From Strigamia acuminata (Eukaryota > Arthropoda > Chilopoda > Geophilomorpha > Linotaeniidae): a stretch of 60,000 bases of DNA. The stretch spans positions 50,292,581-50,352,580 of the forward strand of contig OX442314.1 in NCBI GenBank assembly GCA_949358305.1, read 5' to 3'. This document shows positions 1 through 10,560 of the stretch, piece by piece. The notes beneath the pieces are model-generated. The model was not told the origin of the DNA and did not search any database. It worked only from the letters and a program-made list of their open reading frames with translations. Numbering within the stretch: position 1 is the first letter of the stretch; every line of letters starts with the position of its first letter. The position numbers and the translations under genes were made by a program.

Positions 1-1998
1 ATCCACATTTTTCTTTTGTGTAAGGGCTGCACCCAACCCTTGTTTACTGGCGTCAGTATGAACAATAAATGGCATGTACAAGTCAGGCATCTTCATTGTT
101 TCAGCATTCGTAAGCAGGTCTTTTATTGCGTCGAATGCTGCTTGATGATGCAGTTCCCAATCGAACTCCGCATCTTTCTTCAAGAGTGGCCTTAGTGGTT
201 CTGCCACTGTGGCCAAATTCTTGATTAGGCGGTGAAAGAAATTCACCATGCCTAGAAATCTTTGTAATTCCTTAAGATTGGTAGGAGCAGGAAATTGCGT
301 AATTGCAGCGACTTTTTTAGGGTCTACTGCAAGTCCTTCTACTCCTACTTTGTAGCCTAGAAAAATTAATTCCTTTCTACAGAGATGCGTCTTGCCAGGG
401 TGCGCATGTAAATTAGCTTCTGCCAATTTTTTAAACACTATATCTAAATGTTTAATGTGTTCTTCGAACGATTTGGATACAATAATTATGTCATCCAAAT
501 ATGCCCATGCAAATTTTCTGTAAACGTCACCCAAAACTTTTTCCATTAATTCTTGGAAGGTAGTTGGTGCGTTTACTAATCCGAAAGGCATGACTAAAAA
601 CATTAGTCTTCCCATTGGGCTCCAGAAGGCAGTTTTTTCTCTGTCTTCAGGTCGCAATTCTATCTGCCAATATCCCTTGGTCAGATCTATAGTACTGACC
701 CATTCGAATTCTCCGATTTCTCGCAGAATTTCCTCAATTGTTGGCATTTGAGGTGGGTTGTACTTAGTATGTGTATTGATGGGGCGAAAATCAATGCACA
801 AGCGTGGGTCGTTTCCTGGTCGCATGACTAGGACTGGCCGCATTCCGTAATCGCCTTCAGCTTTGACGACTACGCCTTTGTCAATCATGTCTTGACAAAG
901 TTGTCTGATTATTTCCCTTTTTTGAGGGTTTATGCTCTTAAAGGGGACACGGATGGGTTTCTCCGTGTCAAGCTCAATTTTGTGCTTAACCAGGTGTGTT
1001 TTACCTGGATCTTTAGAAATAATCCTTTTATGTTTGGATAACATCTTTTCTAATAATTTGGATTGCTCCAAATTTAAGTTAGCTTCTTCGACTAACTTTT
1101 GGATGAAATTCTCTTCATCAATTTTGCCTTGAGTTACACTTGCAGCGTAAGCTTTTGCAAAGGTCATAAATGAGGAATCGGGTTCCTCTATTTTCTCCAA
1201 ATAACGATCCAGCAACGCTTGTGGAATGTAGGGTAAATCTGCATCCATAGGTTGCGTGAAATTCCAAGACATCGTCTGTGGATTAGGTTGGATTTTTAAT
1301 TTATTCATAAAATCGCAACCCAATAGTACCATTGGATACTTATTTGGTATTACGATGAACGGATGACGTAACGTGCCATGTGTCCATCGAAATGAAAGAT
1401 GGATGGTTCCATCTGGAGTGACTTCTTCACTTGCCGTCGTAACTCTGACACCAGGTCCGATAGGTCGTAGATATTTTTCTAGACCTAATTGATTAATAAC
1501 TGAAGTGGCTAGGAAGCTTTTATTTGCTCCTGAGTCCAACATTCCGGTTATTACACCTTTTAACGTTTCTAACTTTAACGTCGGAAGGTCTTGGCTGTTT
1601 GGTATTCCAGCCACTTTGCACTCAAACTTGCGCAATTTATGAGGAATTGTAATTGGAGGCTCCAAAGGCAATTCATCTAATAACTCATTGGTATCAAGAG
1701 TTGTAGTTGCAAATAACTTAATGCATTCCTCAATTCCAGGTGTCTCTGGAACTGAGCTTGGTCTATCGTCTTTAACTTCGACTTTATCTTGAATATTGGA
1801 AGTGTCTTCTTCAGTCGGGGTTTCGCCGACAATCTCCTTTTTTACATCAAGAGATCCTTTTTCTTTTAGTTCTGTTTGACGAATTAATTCATCAATAACT
1901 TCTCCAACATCTTCCATTATCTTCAGATTTTCATTCTCTGATTCCGATTTCGGAGGTGACGCAGCGTCCACTAGACCTGATGGATCTGCGTCTACAAG
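1..1998 (-). CDS. pol: Element I pol (protease, RT, start of RNase H), partial
   Basis: Polyprotein of a Ty3/Gypsy LTR retrotransposon, running off the left edge of the window. The minus frame is open from the end of gag to position 1. Going leftwards it shows an aspartic protease active site DSGA (about 1531-1539), a spacer, then reverse transcriptase with CIDFRPIN (about 790-815), the QIELRPED region and a YLDD catalytic box (490-501), followed by the RNase H start HTDAS (46-60). No stop or frameshift was seen, so the part present looks functional. The frame is -1 relative to gag and has no need of its own start codon, which fits a frameshift product. Integrase and the 3' LTR should lie beyond the left edge. 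The order PR-RT-RNase H places it in Gypsy rather than Copia. Element II has a recognisably similar pol. Confidence 0.93.
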
Positions 1999-2004
1999 TT
2001 TTTT
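1958..2004 (-). promoter_or_regulatory. -1 ribosomal frameshift signal, element I
   Basis: The last gag codons read CGA AAA AAC TTG TAG, giving the slippery heptamer A-AAA-AAC in correct phase (plus-strand 1998-2004) only two codons before the gag stop. Five nt later a stem GACGCAG / CTGCGTC (7 bp, plus-strand 1986-1992 with 1958-1964) can form, with a further TCCA/TGGA pairing inside it. The pol frame is exactly -1 and is open across the site. The arrangement follows known retroviral signals; efficiency is not known. Confidence 0.8.
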
Positions 2005-5000
2005 CGAAACATGTCAGTTATGATCTTGACTGCTTTTTCAAACTCAGCTGTTGACACTGGTTTGTCCTTTTTAGAGGAAGGGCAGTCTTTTTGCCAATGC
2101 CCTAATTTTTTGCATAAATTGCATGGATCAGTGGCAGGCGATTTCTTTTTCGTTGCTGCTGGCGAGGCAGAACGAGAACGAGCGTCAGACCGGCGCTCTG
2201 GCGACACCGCAGGTGACTTTGAATTCCTTTCGGTATTCACCTTTGATGCGTCAAATGAAACATTTTTTGGTTTCATCCTTGGCTTCCATTTGCCCGCAAC
2301 GGGGTTATTTTTTGCTAACAACGCCGCTGCTTTGGCCAATAAAGCCATCGTCTCGTCTCCTGTTTCCTCCTCCTCTTCAGCTTCTTCAGCTTCAGACGAC
2401 GGAGTTTCAGCTCCAGTTATATTTGCGTGTAACTTAGGGACTGAATGAGGATTTTTGACGTCCTTTTTGGAAGATTCTTTTTTCGAACTCTTCTCATCCA
2501 CTTCGTCTAGAAAGTCTTCGTAACTAGGTGGCTGCAACAATTTCAAACCATTAAAGGTTTCATTGTTTTGCTCAGCGAGTCTTTTCTCTCGCTTTAAGTA
2601 CGCTGACCTTTCGGCTTCTGTAAGATAAGCTTTGTACTTTTCGTCAATGCGCAATTGATTGACTTCCATGAATTCGTTTAACTCGGAGAATTTCCCCGGG
2701 TCGGGAGCGTCCGACATCATCAGAATATTTTTACTATATTCTGTGAGGCCAGCTCTAAACTGATCATCTGCTGTTGCATCAGTAACAGCATGTGGCATTC
2801 TGCCAAGCAGATTCTCTGCTCTTAGCATGTACGAATGTAAGCTTTCGCCTTTTCGTTGCTTAAGACATCTCCAGAGCGTTTTGATGTCTTCGCTCGATTC
2901 ACCAAATTTAAACATAAATTGTTTAACGAAGTCATCCCACTTCGTGAAGTCTTTCCTGCGAAACCACTCCTTGACACCGCCAACTAGTATTCTTGGTACT
3001 AGATGGGCCAATGCACCTTCACAGCTAAAACTGTGAACTTTGCCTAGTTCGAATATTTCCAGCAAGAGGTTTGACCCTGCTTGCCAATTTCCATTATAGG
3101 CATGTGGGATAACTCGATCCCATCTAATGAACTTTTCATCTGTTGTTTGATGAGTCCATTTATCAGAAGTAAATTCACTTATTTTTTGCAAAATAATTTT
3201 ATCCCTTCTGCTTTTTCGCTGTTGTTGAGCATTTTGCCTCAACAACTGGTCAATCTCATCTTTCGTGTAGAAATCGGGTCTTTGAGTTCTACTACGTGTT
3301 CTGTGACGAGATCGCCCTCTCACACTGGGACGTGAGGAATCTGTATCTGACGCAGATTCATGATTCGGATTTGGCGGCGGATCAGGGTCCGGAGGATCGT
3401 CGCCATCTGGCGGACGACGGTCTCCATTTGGTGGTCCCCTTCCATTTCGATTGCCATTCGAATTGTGGTCACGTGAGTGGCCACCTCCATGTCCATCTGA
3501 ACTATCTCCACCTGGTGGGTCACCACCTGGCGGATTTCCACGGTATCTCGGCCCATCACGGATGTCGTTATGACAATCTCGTTTTGGTGAGCCTTCTCGC
3601 GGATTATCGTGTGACCGTCCACGATCGTGTGGTTTCTCACGTTCTTTATTCTTTTTCTCTAGCATTCCGATTAATCGGTCGCTATTGCTAAAGAATCGAT
3701 CCGAATCTTGCGTAACTTTTGGGGAATGATATTCGGTCGGGTCTGGTTGTCGCTTTCGCTTTTTGCGACTGTGATGACTGTTACGGCTTCCACGACTACT
3801 GCGTGAGTCATCACTGTCAGTCCAACTTGATTGTCGACTGACTTTTGGTTTAGCTGATGTTAAATCAATCAACTCAGGTGATTTGGAAGCACCTTTTTGC
3901 AAAACTGGGGCTGGCTTTGCAAAATTATCTTCGCCACAAACGTCTTGTACTTTTTGTACTACTACTGCAAAGTTCTCTTGTACCGTCAATAGATCTGCGC
4001 GAAGAATTTCGTTTTCACGAGCTTGCGCAGCTACGTCGGCACGTAATAACTGCTCTGCAGTACTTTGACTTTTGGCGGCTAGACCAGCATCAATTACGGA
4101 CTGCTGTCGAGCGAGAAATACTTCGTTTTCTCGTTGTGCTAATCTCTTAGCTCTTGCTGCTTGCTCTGCAGCATGATTCTCGTAATTTCGAGAAGTGGAG
4201 GGAATTACTTCCCTCGCTCGAACTGGGGCGGTTAGTTCGGCAGTCATTAAATTTGTGTTGGCTTCTCGCAAATTTGCGTTGGCCAATCTCAAATTTTCAT
4301 TAGCAATTTCTAAATCTTTTTGGGCTTGATTTAGTTGCTCGAGCCTTTGTTGTTGCTCTTCGTCAGTAATTAGCCAGGAAGCTTTTTCCTGTTCTAATTG
4401 TAACAACTTAACATGGTCATTCGCACGTTGTTGTTTTAGTTCGGCATTTTGCTGATGCATTTCTGCACGCATTCGCTCGAACTCTGCTTGCAAGCTTGTT
4501 CTGACGATTTCAACGTCTTTTTGGCTTTGTTTGCGAACCATAGCTTTGTGGATTTGTTCCACAGTCATTTCGCTAGTGACTTTTACTCCCTCGAGCCTAG
4601 CTTGCTCACGGAGTGCGTCCATCATGGTAACACGCACGGGAGAATGAGAAACTTCCATATTGGAGTTCTCAGAATCTTGTTGTGCTGCACCTTGAACCGG
4701 TGATGAATTCAGCGAGTGCTCCGCACTTGATGATTGAATTCGTAAATTCAAATCATCGTTTTGCGACTTGGAACGGCCACTTCCAGTTGGATTTTTTAAG
4801 TCCAACTGGCCGCTGGGCGGGGATGGCTGTTGTCGCTCCAACGCTTGCGTGAATTCATTCACGATTAACTGTGCCGAGTTACAGTTAGCTGTTTGATCCA
4901 TAGTTTCAAACAGTTCTTGTGACTCAGTCACTTCTTGATCCACGGCTGGTAGATCGATCGCCACTCGTCTCTTCGCTGGTCTGCCTCTCGGTCTCTTTTC

Positions 5001-5015
5001 GCCTGGAGTCGCCAT
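1992..5015 (-). CDS. gag: Element I gag
   Basis: Gag of 1007 codons from an ATG at 5015 (plus-strand cat 5013-5015) to TAG at 1992-1994. The N-terminal third has a long charged, glutamine-rich stretch likely to form a coiled coil (EQINE-type repeats around residues 170-270). The middle is strongly biased to Ser/Arg, His, Gly and Pro. After this comes a capsid-like helical domain with KEWFRRKDFTKWDDFVKQF, as in Retrotrans_gag proteins. Near the C-terminus one CCHC zinc knuckle reads CNLCKKLGHWQKDC (about 2083-2125). It would assemble the particle and bind element RNA in the cytoplasm. The length is large for a Gypsy gag. The frame is intact. The same architecture occurs in the broken gag of element II. 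Confidence 0.9.
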   Translation of the reverse strand: MATPGEKRPRGRPAKRRVAIDLPAVDQEVTESQELFETMDQTANCNSAQLIVNEFTQALERQQPSPPSGQLDLKNPTGSGRSKSQNDDLNLRIQSSSAEHSLNSSPVQGAAQQDSENSNMEVSHSPVRVTMMDALREQARLEGVKVTSEMTVEQIHKAMVRKQSQKDVEIVRTSLQAEFERMRAEMHQQNAELKQQRANDHVKLLQLEQEKASWLITDEEQQQRLEQLNQAQKDLEIANENLRLANANLREANTNLMTAELTAPVRAREVIPSTSRNYENHAAEQAARAKRLAQRENEVFLARQQSVIDAGLAAKSQSTAEQLLRADVAAQARENEILRADLLTVQENFAVVVQKVQDVCGEDNFAKPAPVLQKGASKSPELIDLTSAKPKVSRQSSWTDSDDSRSSRGSRNSHHSRKKRKRQPDPTEYHSPKVTQDSDRFFSNSDRLIGMLEKKNKEREKPHDRGRSHDNPREGSPKRDCHNDIRDGPRYRGNPPGGDPPGGDSSDGHGGGHSRDHNSNGNRNGRGPPNGDRRPPDGDDPPDPDPPPNPNHESASDTDSSRPSVRGRSRHRTRSRTQRPDFYTKDEIDQLLRQNAQQQRKSRRDKIILQKISEFTSDKWTHQTTDEKFIRWDRVIPHAYNGNWQAGSNLLLEIFELGKVHSFSCEGALAHLVPRILVGGVKEWFRRKDFTKWDDFVKQFMFKFGESSEDIKTLWRCLKQRKGESLHSYMLRAENLLGRMPHAVTDATADDQFRAGLTEYSKNILMMSDAPDPGKFSELNEFMEVNQLRIDEKYKAYLTEAERSAYLKREKRLAEQNNETFNGLKLLQPPSYEDFLDEVDEKSSKKESSKKDVKNPHSVPKLHANITGAETPSSEAEEAEEEEETGDETMALLAKAAALLAKNNPVAGKWKPRMKPKNVSFDASKVNTERNSKSPAVSPERRSDARSRSASPAATKKKSPATDPCNLCKKLGHWQKDCPSSKKDKPVSTAEFEKAVKIITDMFRKNL

Positions 5016-5107
5016 TTTTCAAATGAAGACAAAGAAAGGATAGAGAAGAAAGATAAGCAAGATAAAAATGGCGGGTAAATTTTAACTAACAAAGTTATAC
5101 AATGACT

Positions 5108-5125
5108 ATCCCGGACGGGCCCCCA
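5108..5125 (-). other. Primer-binding site, element I (tRNA-Pro type)
   Basis: Read on the minus strand this is TGGGGGCCCGTCCGGGAT. It differs at one base from the tRNA-Pro primer-binding site of murine leukaemia virus (established knowledge). It lies 2 nt inside the LTR boundary and about 90 nt before the gag ATG. The identical 18-mer stands at the same spacing in element II. Confidence 0.8.
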
Positions 5126-5127
5126 CG

Positions 5128-6001
5128 TGCTGCGATCCGGGTTTTTATCCACTTAATTTCTAATAAATTAAGCAGAAACCGCAGGTGAATGCTTTACAAG
5201 ACTTATATCGCGGCCGAAACTTGTCTAGGGTTAAGTTTAGGGAAATAAAGGCACAATTTAATATGGTAATAAAAATCACACAAATATTTATTCTTTAAAT
5301 TACAATATATATTAAAAACGATGGAAATATCACAGAATGCGACAAGTCGCAAGAATAAATGAGCGGGAACAAAGGAAGGGCTTGCAACGACTGTTGCAAG
5401 CTACAAAGCGTCAGAAATGGCGCTTAAACAACGAGATGTTGTTGATCGAAGGCAAATGTCTTCGTTCTCGGCAAACTCACGAACGATGGTCGAAGACGAT
5501 GGTTCTCGTGGGTTTCTTCTACGGCTCGTGCGACGGCTCGGCGGCGGTGGTTGACGGCTGTAGGCGTCTGGTCCAGGTACGATGGCGATGGTTGCCGTTC
5601 GCGCGGCAACGATGGCGATGGTTCACTTGGATCAGGAAACTTCTTCTTCTCGATAGCTGGAATTAGCGACGGCTAATTCAAGCTGAATTGCTGGCTTTGT
5701 GCTTTGGATGACACAAAGATAGCAGATGAAACTGAGTTACAACGGTCCTCTATCAATACGTATTGTCGGAGCAAATATCGCAGTGATGTTGAGGTTGTTG
5801 TTGTATTTTTCAGAGTCCCGATTTGAGCCAAGACGCGAGCCCAGCACGCTTCAATATTGCGCAGAAAACCTGCGCACTTAGCTCAAATGGGTGCAACTAG
5901 TGGTTATTACACCATATTGCACCATAACGGCTAATAACCGTTTTCACCCCGGACAACCTGGGGTGATATGTGCCTAGAGAGGATTTCTCCCCTCGGTCAC
6001 A
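5128..6001 (-). repeat. Element I 5' LTR
   Basis: The inner edge is set by the primer-binding site: the plus strand reads TG at 5128. The outer edge is inferred at ...CGGTCACA (6001), by analogy with the GGTCACCACA end of the element II LTR. That gives about 874 bp. The second LTR is outside the window, so the outer edge and target duplication cannot be checked. No credible gene lies inside; the open frames here are chance. Confidence 0.6.
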
Positions 6002-6198
6002 TGATCTGACTTGGCGTGTGCCACAGTCAAATTAATTAGAAGATAATTAATTTAATCTTCTAAGTTGGTGAATATTTTGAGATCACCACAATATCTGCCG
6101 GTAAATTGCTCGAATAAAACACCAAAAGACAATAAAAAATTTATCTTCCACAATTTAAAATTGGGCTAAATAGTTTCGTATTTATTGTTTATTATTGA
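6002..6198. other. Spacer between LTR and tetraspanin, with poly(A) signals
   Basis: This 197-bp stretch holds no gene. On the minus strand two AATAAA hexamers (plus-strand 6181-6186 and 6188-6193) lie within 20 nt of the tetraspanin stop codon and probably end that transcript. Confidence 0.5.
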
Positions 6199-7423
6199 CT
6201 ATTTGGAGGTTTTCAGGCGAGCAGCGTGTCTGACGAGCGCAGCCCTCACGCGTCGCCGTTGTTTCTCCTCGCAGTCCATCGCATCGACGTCAAAAGAACC
6301 GGAACCGGGACCGGGACCGGGACAACCCCCAACCGCGCATTTATTCGTCATCTTTTCCGAAGGTTCACGCGTCAGAGAGAGAGACGGCGACACGTTCAAA
6401 TTGAGACCGTTGTCGAACATCCACGCCGGACACGAAGCGCCCGCATCCTGCTCGTACTGACTGCTCCTCAGATTCGTTCGCACCGCCTGCACCGCCAACA
6501 ACGTCGTTATCTGTTTCAACAAAAGACGGATTTATTAAGAAACCACTCCGACTTGCGTGGCTCGATTACTTGAACGGCGGCGGTCGTCACCTGGATCACC
6601 GTCAGCCAAGAAATAATCGTTCGCAGCAATTTTTCCAACCTCGGCGCGATAACGTGCGAGCAGTCGACGTCCGATTGCCGCTGCGGACGCACGGACCCGG
6701 GAAATGGCGATCGCAACAACTGAACGGAACGAAAGCCAAACCGAAACTAAACTAAAAAATTATATAAAAATTAAAAATCAAAATTTTAAAAATTAAAATT
6801 AACGACCTTTTCGGTTGGTCTATCCAATCTTGGAAACCGGTGACTCCGCAGCAGGACAGCTTGGACTGCAAAACGTGCAGTTTCTGCCGCACTTGCACAT
6901 CCGGATCCGGGCACCGAAATGCGCGGTCGACGGCGAGGGGCAGCCACGCACCGAGCGCGCCCAAAGTGTCCCTGGCGTGTGCCGTCACTAGGAACAAGCA
7001 CGTACTAGAAGCGGCGTACGCGCCGCGCGAAAACAGCCACCAGTAATGCGCTGCCACCACGCACCGGTGCCGACGGTTCTTCCACAAGCAATTCAGCGCC
7101 ATTACAGCGCCGGTTAAATTAACCGACACGCCGAGAACGAATGCGAGCCACAACAAACCGGAAACGAACGACGCGCTTTCGGTGTCTTGCAGCGACAGCG
7201 CGCATTTCAAGCTGTCGTCGGCAGCGATTACAAGGTAGGAAAAAGCAATTGCTAATCCGACGGTGTTTAAAACAAGCATTAACAGCGCTAGGTGACATCG
7301 TTGTTTCTCGTCCACGATCCAAATCGGCCACGGAGCCATGTTGGATTCACATTTGGCAGGAGACGGGTTTGCTGCTTTTTGTCGAACGTTGGCGCGCAAT
7401 ACCTCCTGTCTAGCCCTGTTCAT
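6199..7423 (-). CDS. Peripherin/ROM1-like tetraspanin, three exons, one frameshift
   Basis: A four-pass membrane protein of the tetraspanin family. Exon A (7423-6807) starts at ATG 7423 and encodes TM1 (LALLMLVLNTVGLAIAFSYL), TM2, TM3 and the large-loop signature KLSCCGVTGFQDW. Its donor lies at 6806/6805. After a 60-nt intron, exon B (6746-6591) opens with VPFSCC and PGPC, the spacing seen in peripherin-2 loops. It then needs a shift to the neighbouring frame to reach DCSHVIAPRLEKLL and the start of TM4. Exon C (6510-6199) follows an 80-nt GT-AG intron and completes TM4 (TTLLAVQAVRTNL) and a cytosolic tail with a Gly-Pro repeat. The apparent frameshift near 6670-6690 means either a pseudogene or a sequence error. 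Retroelements flank it on both sides. Confidence 0.75.
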
Positions 7424-7466
7424 TGTTACGTATGTACGTTTTATTGTTTCGTGGCTTTGTTTTGTC

Positions 7467-7750
7467 GAGGCCTGATTGCCGCAACTGTGGCTTCCCGAAG
7501 CACGATGAGGCGAATGCCGGGCGAGGGACGCAAAGTGTAGGAAATGTGGAGAAAAGGGCCACTATGCCCGTGTCTGCAGGAGCACACGGGTCGAGTTTCA
7601 TCTAGGCCGAAGCGCTCACCGCCACGGATTAATAGACGTTTAGTGCATTTTATGGTGGACACGGGTGCGGATGTGACGGCGATTCCATCAGCGCGCGATT
7701 GGCGACCGGAACAGTTGGAGTTGCCGGATCGAGGAAAAGGGGTTATTTAG
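7467..7750 (+). pseudogene. Decayed gag nucleocapsid-protease fragment
   Basis: The segment shows a broken first zinc knuckle (CRNCGFPKH), an intact CCHC knuckle CRKCGEKGHYARVC in a second frame (about 7531-7573), and a retropepsin active site VDTGADVTAIP in a third frame (about 7650-7685). The frames change and stops intervene, so this is a relic of an LTR retrotransposon. It starts only about 45 bp from the 5' end of the tetraspanin, on the opposite strand. Class cannot be assigned beyond an LTR element with a DTG protease. Confidence 0.7.
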
Positions 7751-7759
7751 TAGACTTTC

Positions 7760-7847
7760 ACCTAGTCGACGCCGTTTAGTCGACCAGGTCACCTAGTCGA
7801 CACCTAAAGTTGATTAAACGGCATCGACTAAACGGCGTCGACTAAGT
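7760..7847. repeat. 24-bp imperfect inverted repeat built from TAGTCGAC units
   Basis: The left arm (7760-7783) and the right arm (7824-7847) are reverse complements at 23 of 24 positions, around a 40-nt spacer. The core GTCGACGCCGTTTAGTCGA is repeated in both arms, and shorter TAGTCGAC copies occur in the spacer. It could be a miniature transposon end or a cruciform-forming satellite unit. Confidence 0.75.
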
Positions 7848-8752
7848 GAGTACACCGTTTGGATTTTTCTTGTTTTGTTGATGTTGTTTTCTTACGTTTT
7901 AGGCGTTTTTTTTGGCATTTTGTTGTTGTTTTTTTCTTAGTTTTTTTTTGAGGTTTTCTTCTAGGTTTTGCGGGATTGTTGTTGTTTTATTTCGGTTTTC
8001 CGTGTTTTTTTTTTTAAATATCTTTTGTTGTTTTGTTCAGCACGTCGACTTAACGCTTTGTTACGCAGGGGCTGACCGAATGTCGGTAGTGTGCAAGTTC
8101 CTGGCGGAAATGCAATATGGGAAGACATCGGTGCAGCCGTGATCATTGTTTCGTGGCAGCTGCTCTGTACGAATGGAAGAGTGAGAAATCCATTAGAACT
8201 TTACACAGATGCAAGTTGGAGTGCAGGCAAAAATGTGAGTTCGTAGACAGGATATTTGACATTGTATGGAAGATCACTAATAAGCTTGTGACGATTCTAC
8301 TTTAAGGCTATTTTATTAGGCCTTTTTAAGATAGATAAATAATCGGTTTAAACAAGACGTTGCTAAGAGTAGCAACAACCTAACCGAGATAAGCTTACGG
8401 AAGTCTGTACAAAATGTGAATGTATGATCGAATAGAAATAACTTACAGTTTTAGCGTGACATAACATATTTATTACTAAATATTAACAATAACAAGGATA
8501 GGTTCTTGACGCGTGTAAACGGCGGCATCAACTGGTTGAGGATCCGGGCGAAGCCAGAGGGATACGGCTGACTTGCGGCATCGTCACAAATATCGCTACG
8601 GAGACGTATTTGGTCCGCAGCTCGATTATCTAATAATGCGAAGAGTCCTTCGCATCGACAGGAATATTCGGCAGAATATTCCATATCTCAAATGAATAAA
8701 AATGAAGTGATTAAAATAATATAACAAATGAATTATTATATAAATATTAATT
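7848..8752. other. No gene; possible RNase H scrap at 8175-8246
   Basis: 7860-8040 is T-rich low-complexity sequence. At 8175-8246 a short plus frame reads ELYTDASWSAGKN, which resembles the first RNase H motif of Copia elements. It is too short to be sure. The remainder shows nothing recognisable. Confidence 0.3.
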
Positions 8753-9245
8753 GGGCGGGGACCGTCACGACAATTGAGAGAACGTCGCGGGAGTTGTTGA
8801 GACTCCATCCGCCAGCATGCCTTACGACGACAAGATCTCGTGATCAGGCGCCGAGTATTTAATTGTACGCTTTAAATCGCTATCGGTGGTACCAACCACC
8901 AGGTAAACATTTCTATGGACTTACCGGTGTAAAAGATATTGCCAATACAGGATTACCAATGCCCGAGTAATTTGTTTAACACGATATATTTTATATATCG
9001 TTCACGGGTTACTAACTCGGAGGGTACGATGGGGCGGGGACCGTCACGACGGTCGAGAGAACCATCGCGGGAGGATTTGACTCCTCCATCCGCCAGCATG
9101 CCTTACGATGACGGGATCCATTGATCGAGCACCGGGTAAATTATTAATTGGCCACTGCCGTTGGATTACCATTATCCAGGTAGTTGTTTCTCGCAACATC
9201 TTGAAGATATTACTCACGGGCTACCAACCCGGCGTGTTACCTGTG
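8753..9245 (+). repeat. Two tandem units of about 279 bp
   Basis: Unit 1 (8753-9031) and unit 2 (9032-9245, shorter) both begin GGGCGGGGACCGTCACGAC. They share the block CTCCATCCGCCAGCATGCCTTACGA and a closing block with CACGGG..TACCAAC..CGG. The copies have diverged. No coding potential was seen. Confidence 0.65.
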
Positions 9246-10040
9246 CATTAGGCCTTTACCGACTTTTAACGTGCGGAAGGACCAATCGAGAAAAGACGGG
9301 AACCTGCGTGGGCTGTTTACAACAGCCATCCTGCAGCGGACTGAGGCCAGTTAGCTGAGGGACCTACTTTCATTTAGCAAGATTGTACTGTATACGACCG
9401 TTATATTAAGCCACCGTACGAACTCTAACTGTCCCGTAGAACAGCAAGCTAACGTTACGGGGCCATTTCATGCGAACGCATGTCTATTACCGGAGTTAGC
9501 CTTCCCGAAAAGGCCCTACAACAACAATAACAATAGTAATGAATACCGATTGTGGAGAGCTGAGGTGGCCTGATGTGTCGATAGAGAAAGTGAATATCAA
9601 ACGATAACAACAATTCAACTACAGACAGTATATGAGTTCAGTTATCAAGCCAGGGGGGACAGTGGGTGGAAAACTGATGCTTATATAGTTCTGTAGAACT
9701 ACTAGATTGGCGACAGCCAATCAGCATACGAATCGGCGGATTCGTGGGTCACTAGTTCGGACCGAATATATGACTAGTCCAGATGGGCCCAGTTGGGGTC
9801 CGGAAGGGTCCGATTGGTTCCCTTCGTCAGGTAAGTAACGTGGATATTGATTCGATAGAATCAATCATTGTCAAGTAAATAATACTTGGTTTATATCGAA
9901 TAAAATAGTTATATTTTATTCACCGTGTCTAAATAATTATTTATCACACTTTTTGGTTTTATCGAGTTTGAATTACGCGCGTTTGGTAAACAGCGCCATC
10001 TATTGTGAACATTGATAAATACTGATTTGTAATCATCACA
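9246..10040. other. No gene recognised
   Basis: Mixed-composition sequence without a convincing open frame. CTTATATAG at about 9680 and the GC-rich stretch after it could be promoter or LTR material, but no partner repeat was found in the window. Confidence 0.3.
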
Positions 10041-10397
10041 AGCTGGAAAGCAAAGAAGCAGCGATTGGTGACATTATTGTCTTGTGAGAGTAAAATAGTA
10101 GCATTGAAGTGAAGGACTACGCAAATTAAAGGGGTTGAGAGACATGATTGCATAGTTATGAGTTGAGAGTGAACAGCATGAATTGAATGTTTTTTGCAAT
10201 AGTCAGTCAGCAATAGCAATTTCAGAGAAGTATGATCAGCATGAATAAAACCAAACGCATTTTGAAAACGTACATGTTCGCAAGGGAACATTAGGCTAAA
10301 TTATATTCCAACAGAGGAAATGTTGGCAGATGCACTGACTAAAGCAGTATCAGGTGAAAAATTAGAAATATTTTGCAAAAGCACAAGAAATGAATAA
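10041..10397 (+). pseudogene. Copia-type RNase H / pol C-terminus, decayed
   Basis: Scattered across frames are SWKAKKQRLVTLLSCES (10041 on) and, near the end, NYIPTEEMLADALTKAVSG (about 10293-10350). These match in order the closing part of Ty1/Copia pol (WKSKKQ..VALSSCEAE and YIPTEEMLADALTK, family knowledge). Several stops and shifts interrupt it. A polypurine tract and a TGT start follow at 10534-10546, as expected for the 3' end of such an element. Confidence 0.75.
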
Positions 10398-10533
10398 GAA
10401 ATGTTAGATTTAAGAATTCTGAATATTAAAATTGTATTAAATTGTAAAGTTTGGCTCCACCGTTGTCTGCCTTGCTCGAACGAACAAGTATTACATTTAA
10501 AAGGCATTGAAAAACATTATTTGAGTTTTCCTT

Positions 10534-10560
10534 AAAATGGGGGTGTCCTTTTATGGATTT
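10534..10560 (+). repeat. Polypurine tract and start of a putative Copia 3' LTR
   Basis: AAAATGGGGG is followed by TGTCCTTTTATGG at 10544. This sits about 140 bp after the Copia RNase H relic, where a 3' LTR should begin. The LTR's far end could not be located. Confidence 0.45.

Noticed and set aside
2011-2448. 145-codon plus frame over gag I
   Set aside because: It is the complement of the intact gag frame and has no independent support.
5337-5666. 109-codon plus-strand frame, rich in Arg and Trp
   Set aside because: It lies in the element I LTR on the opposite strand and its composition follows the GATGGCGATGG repeat; no motif.
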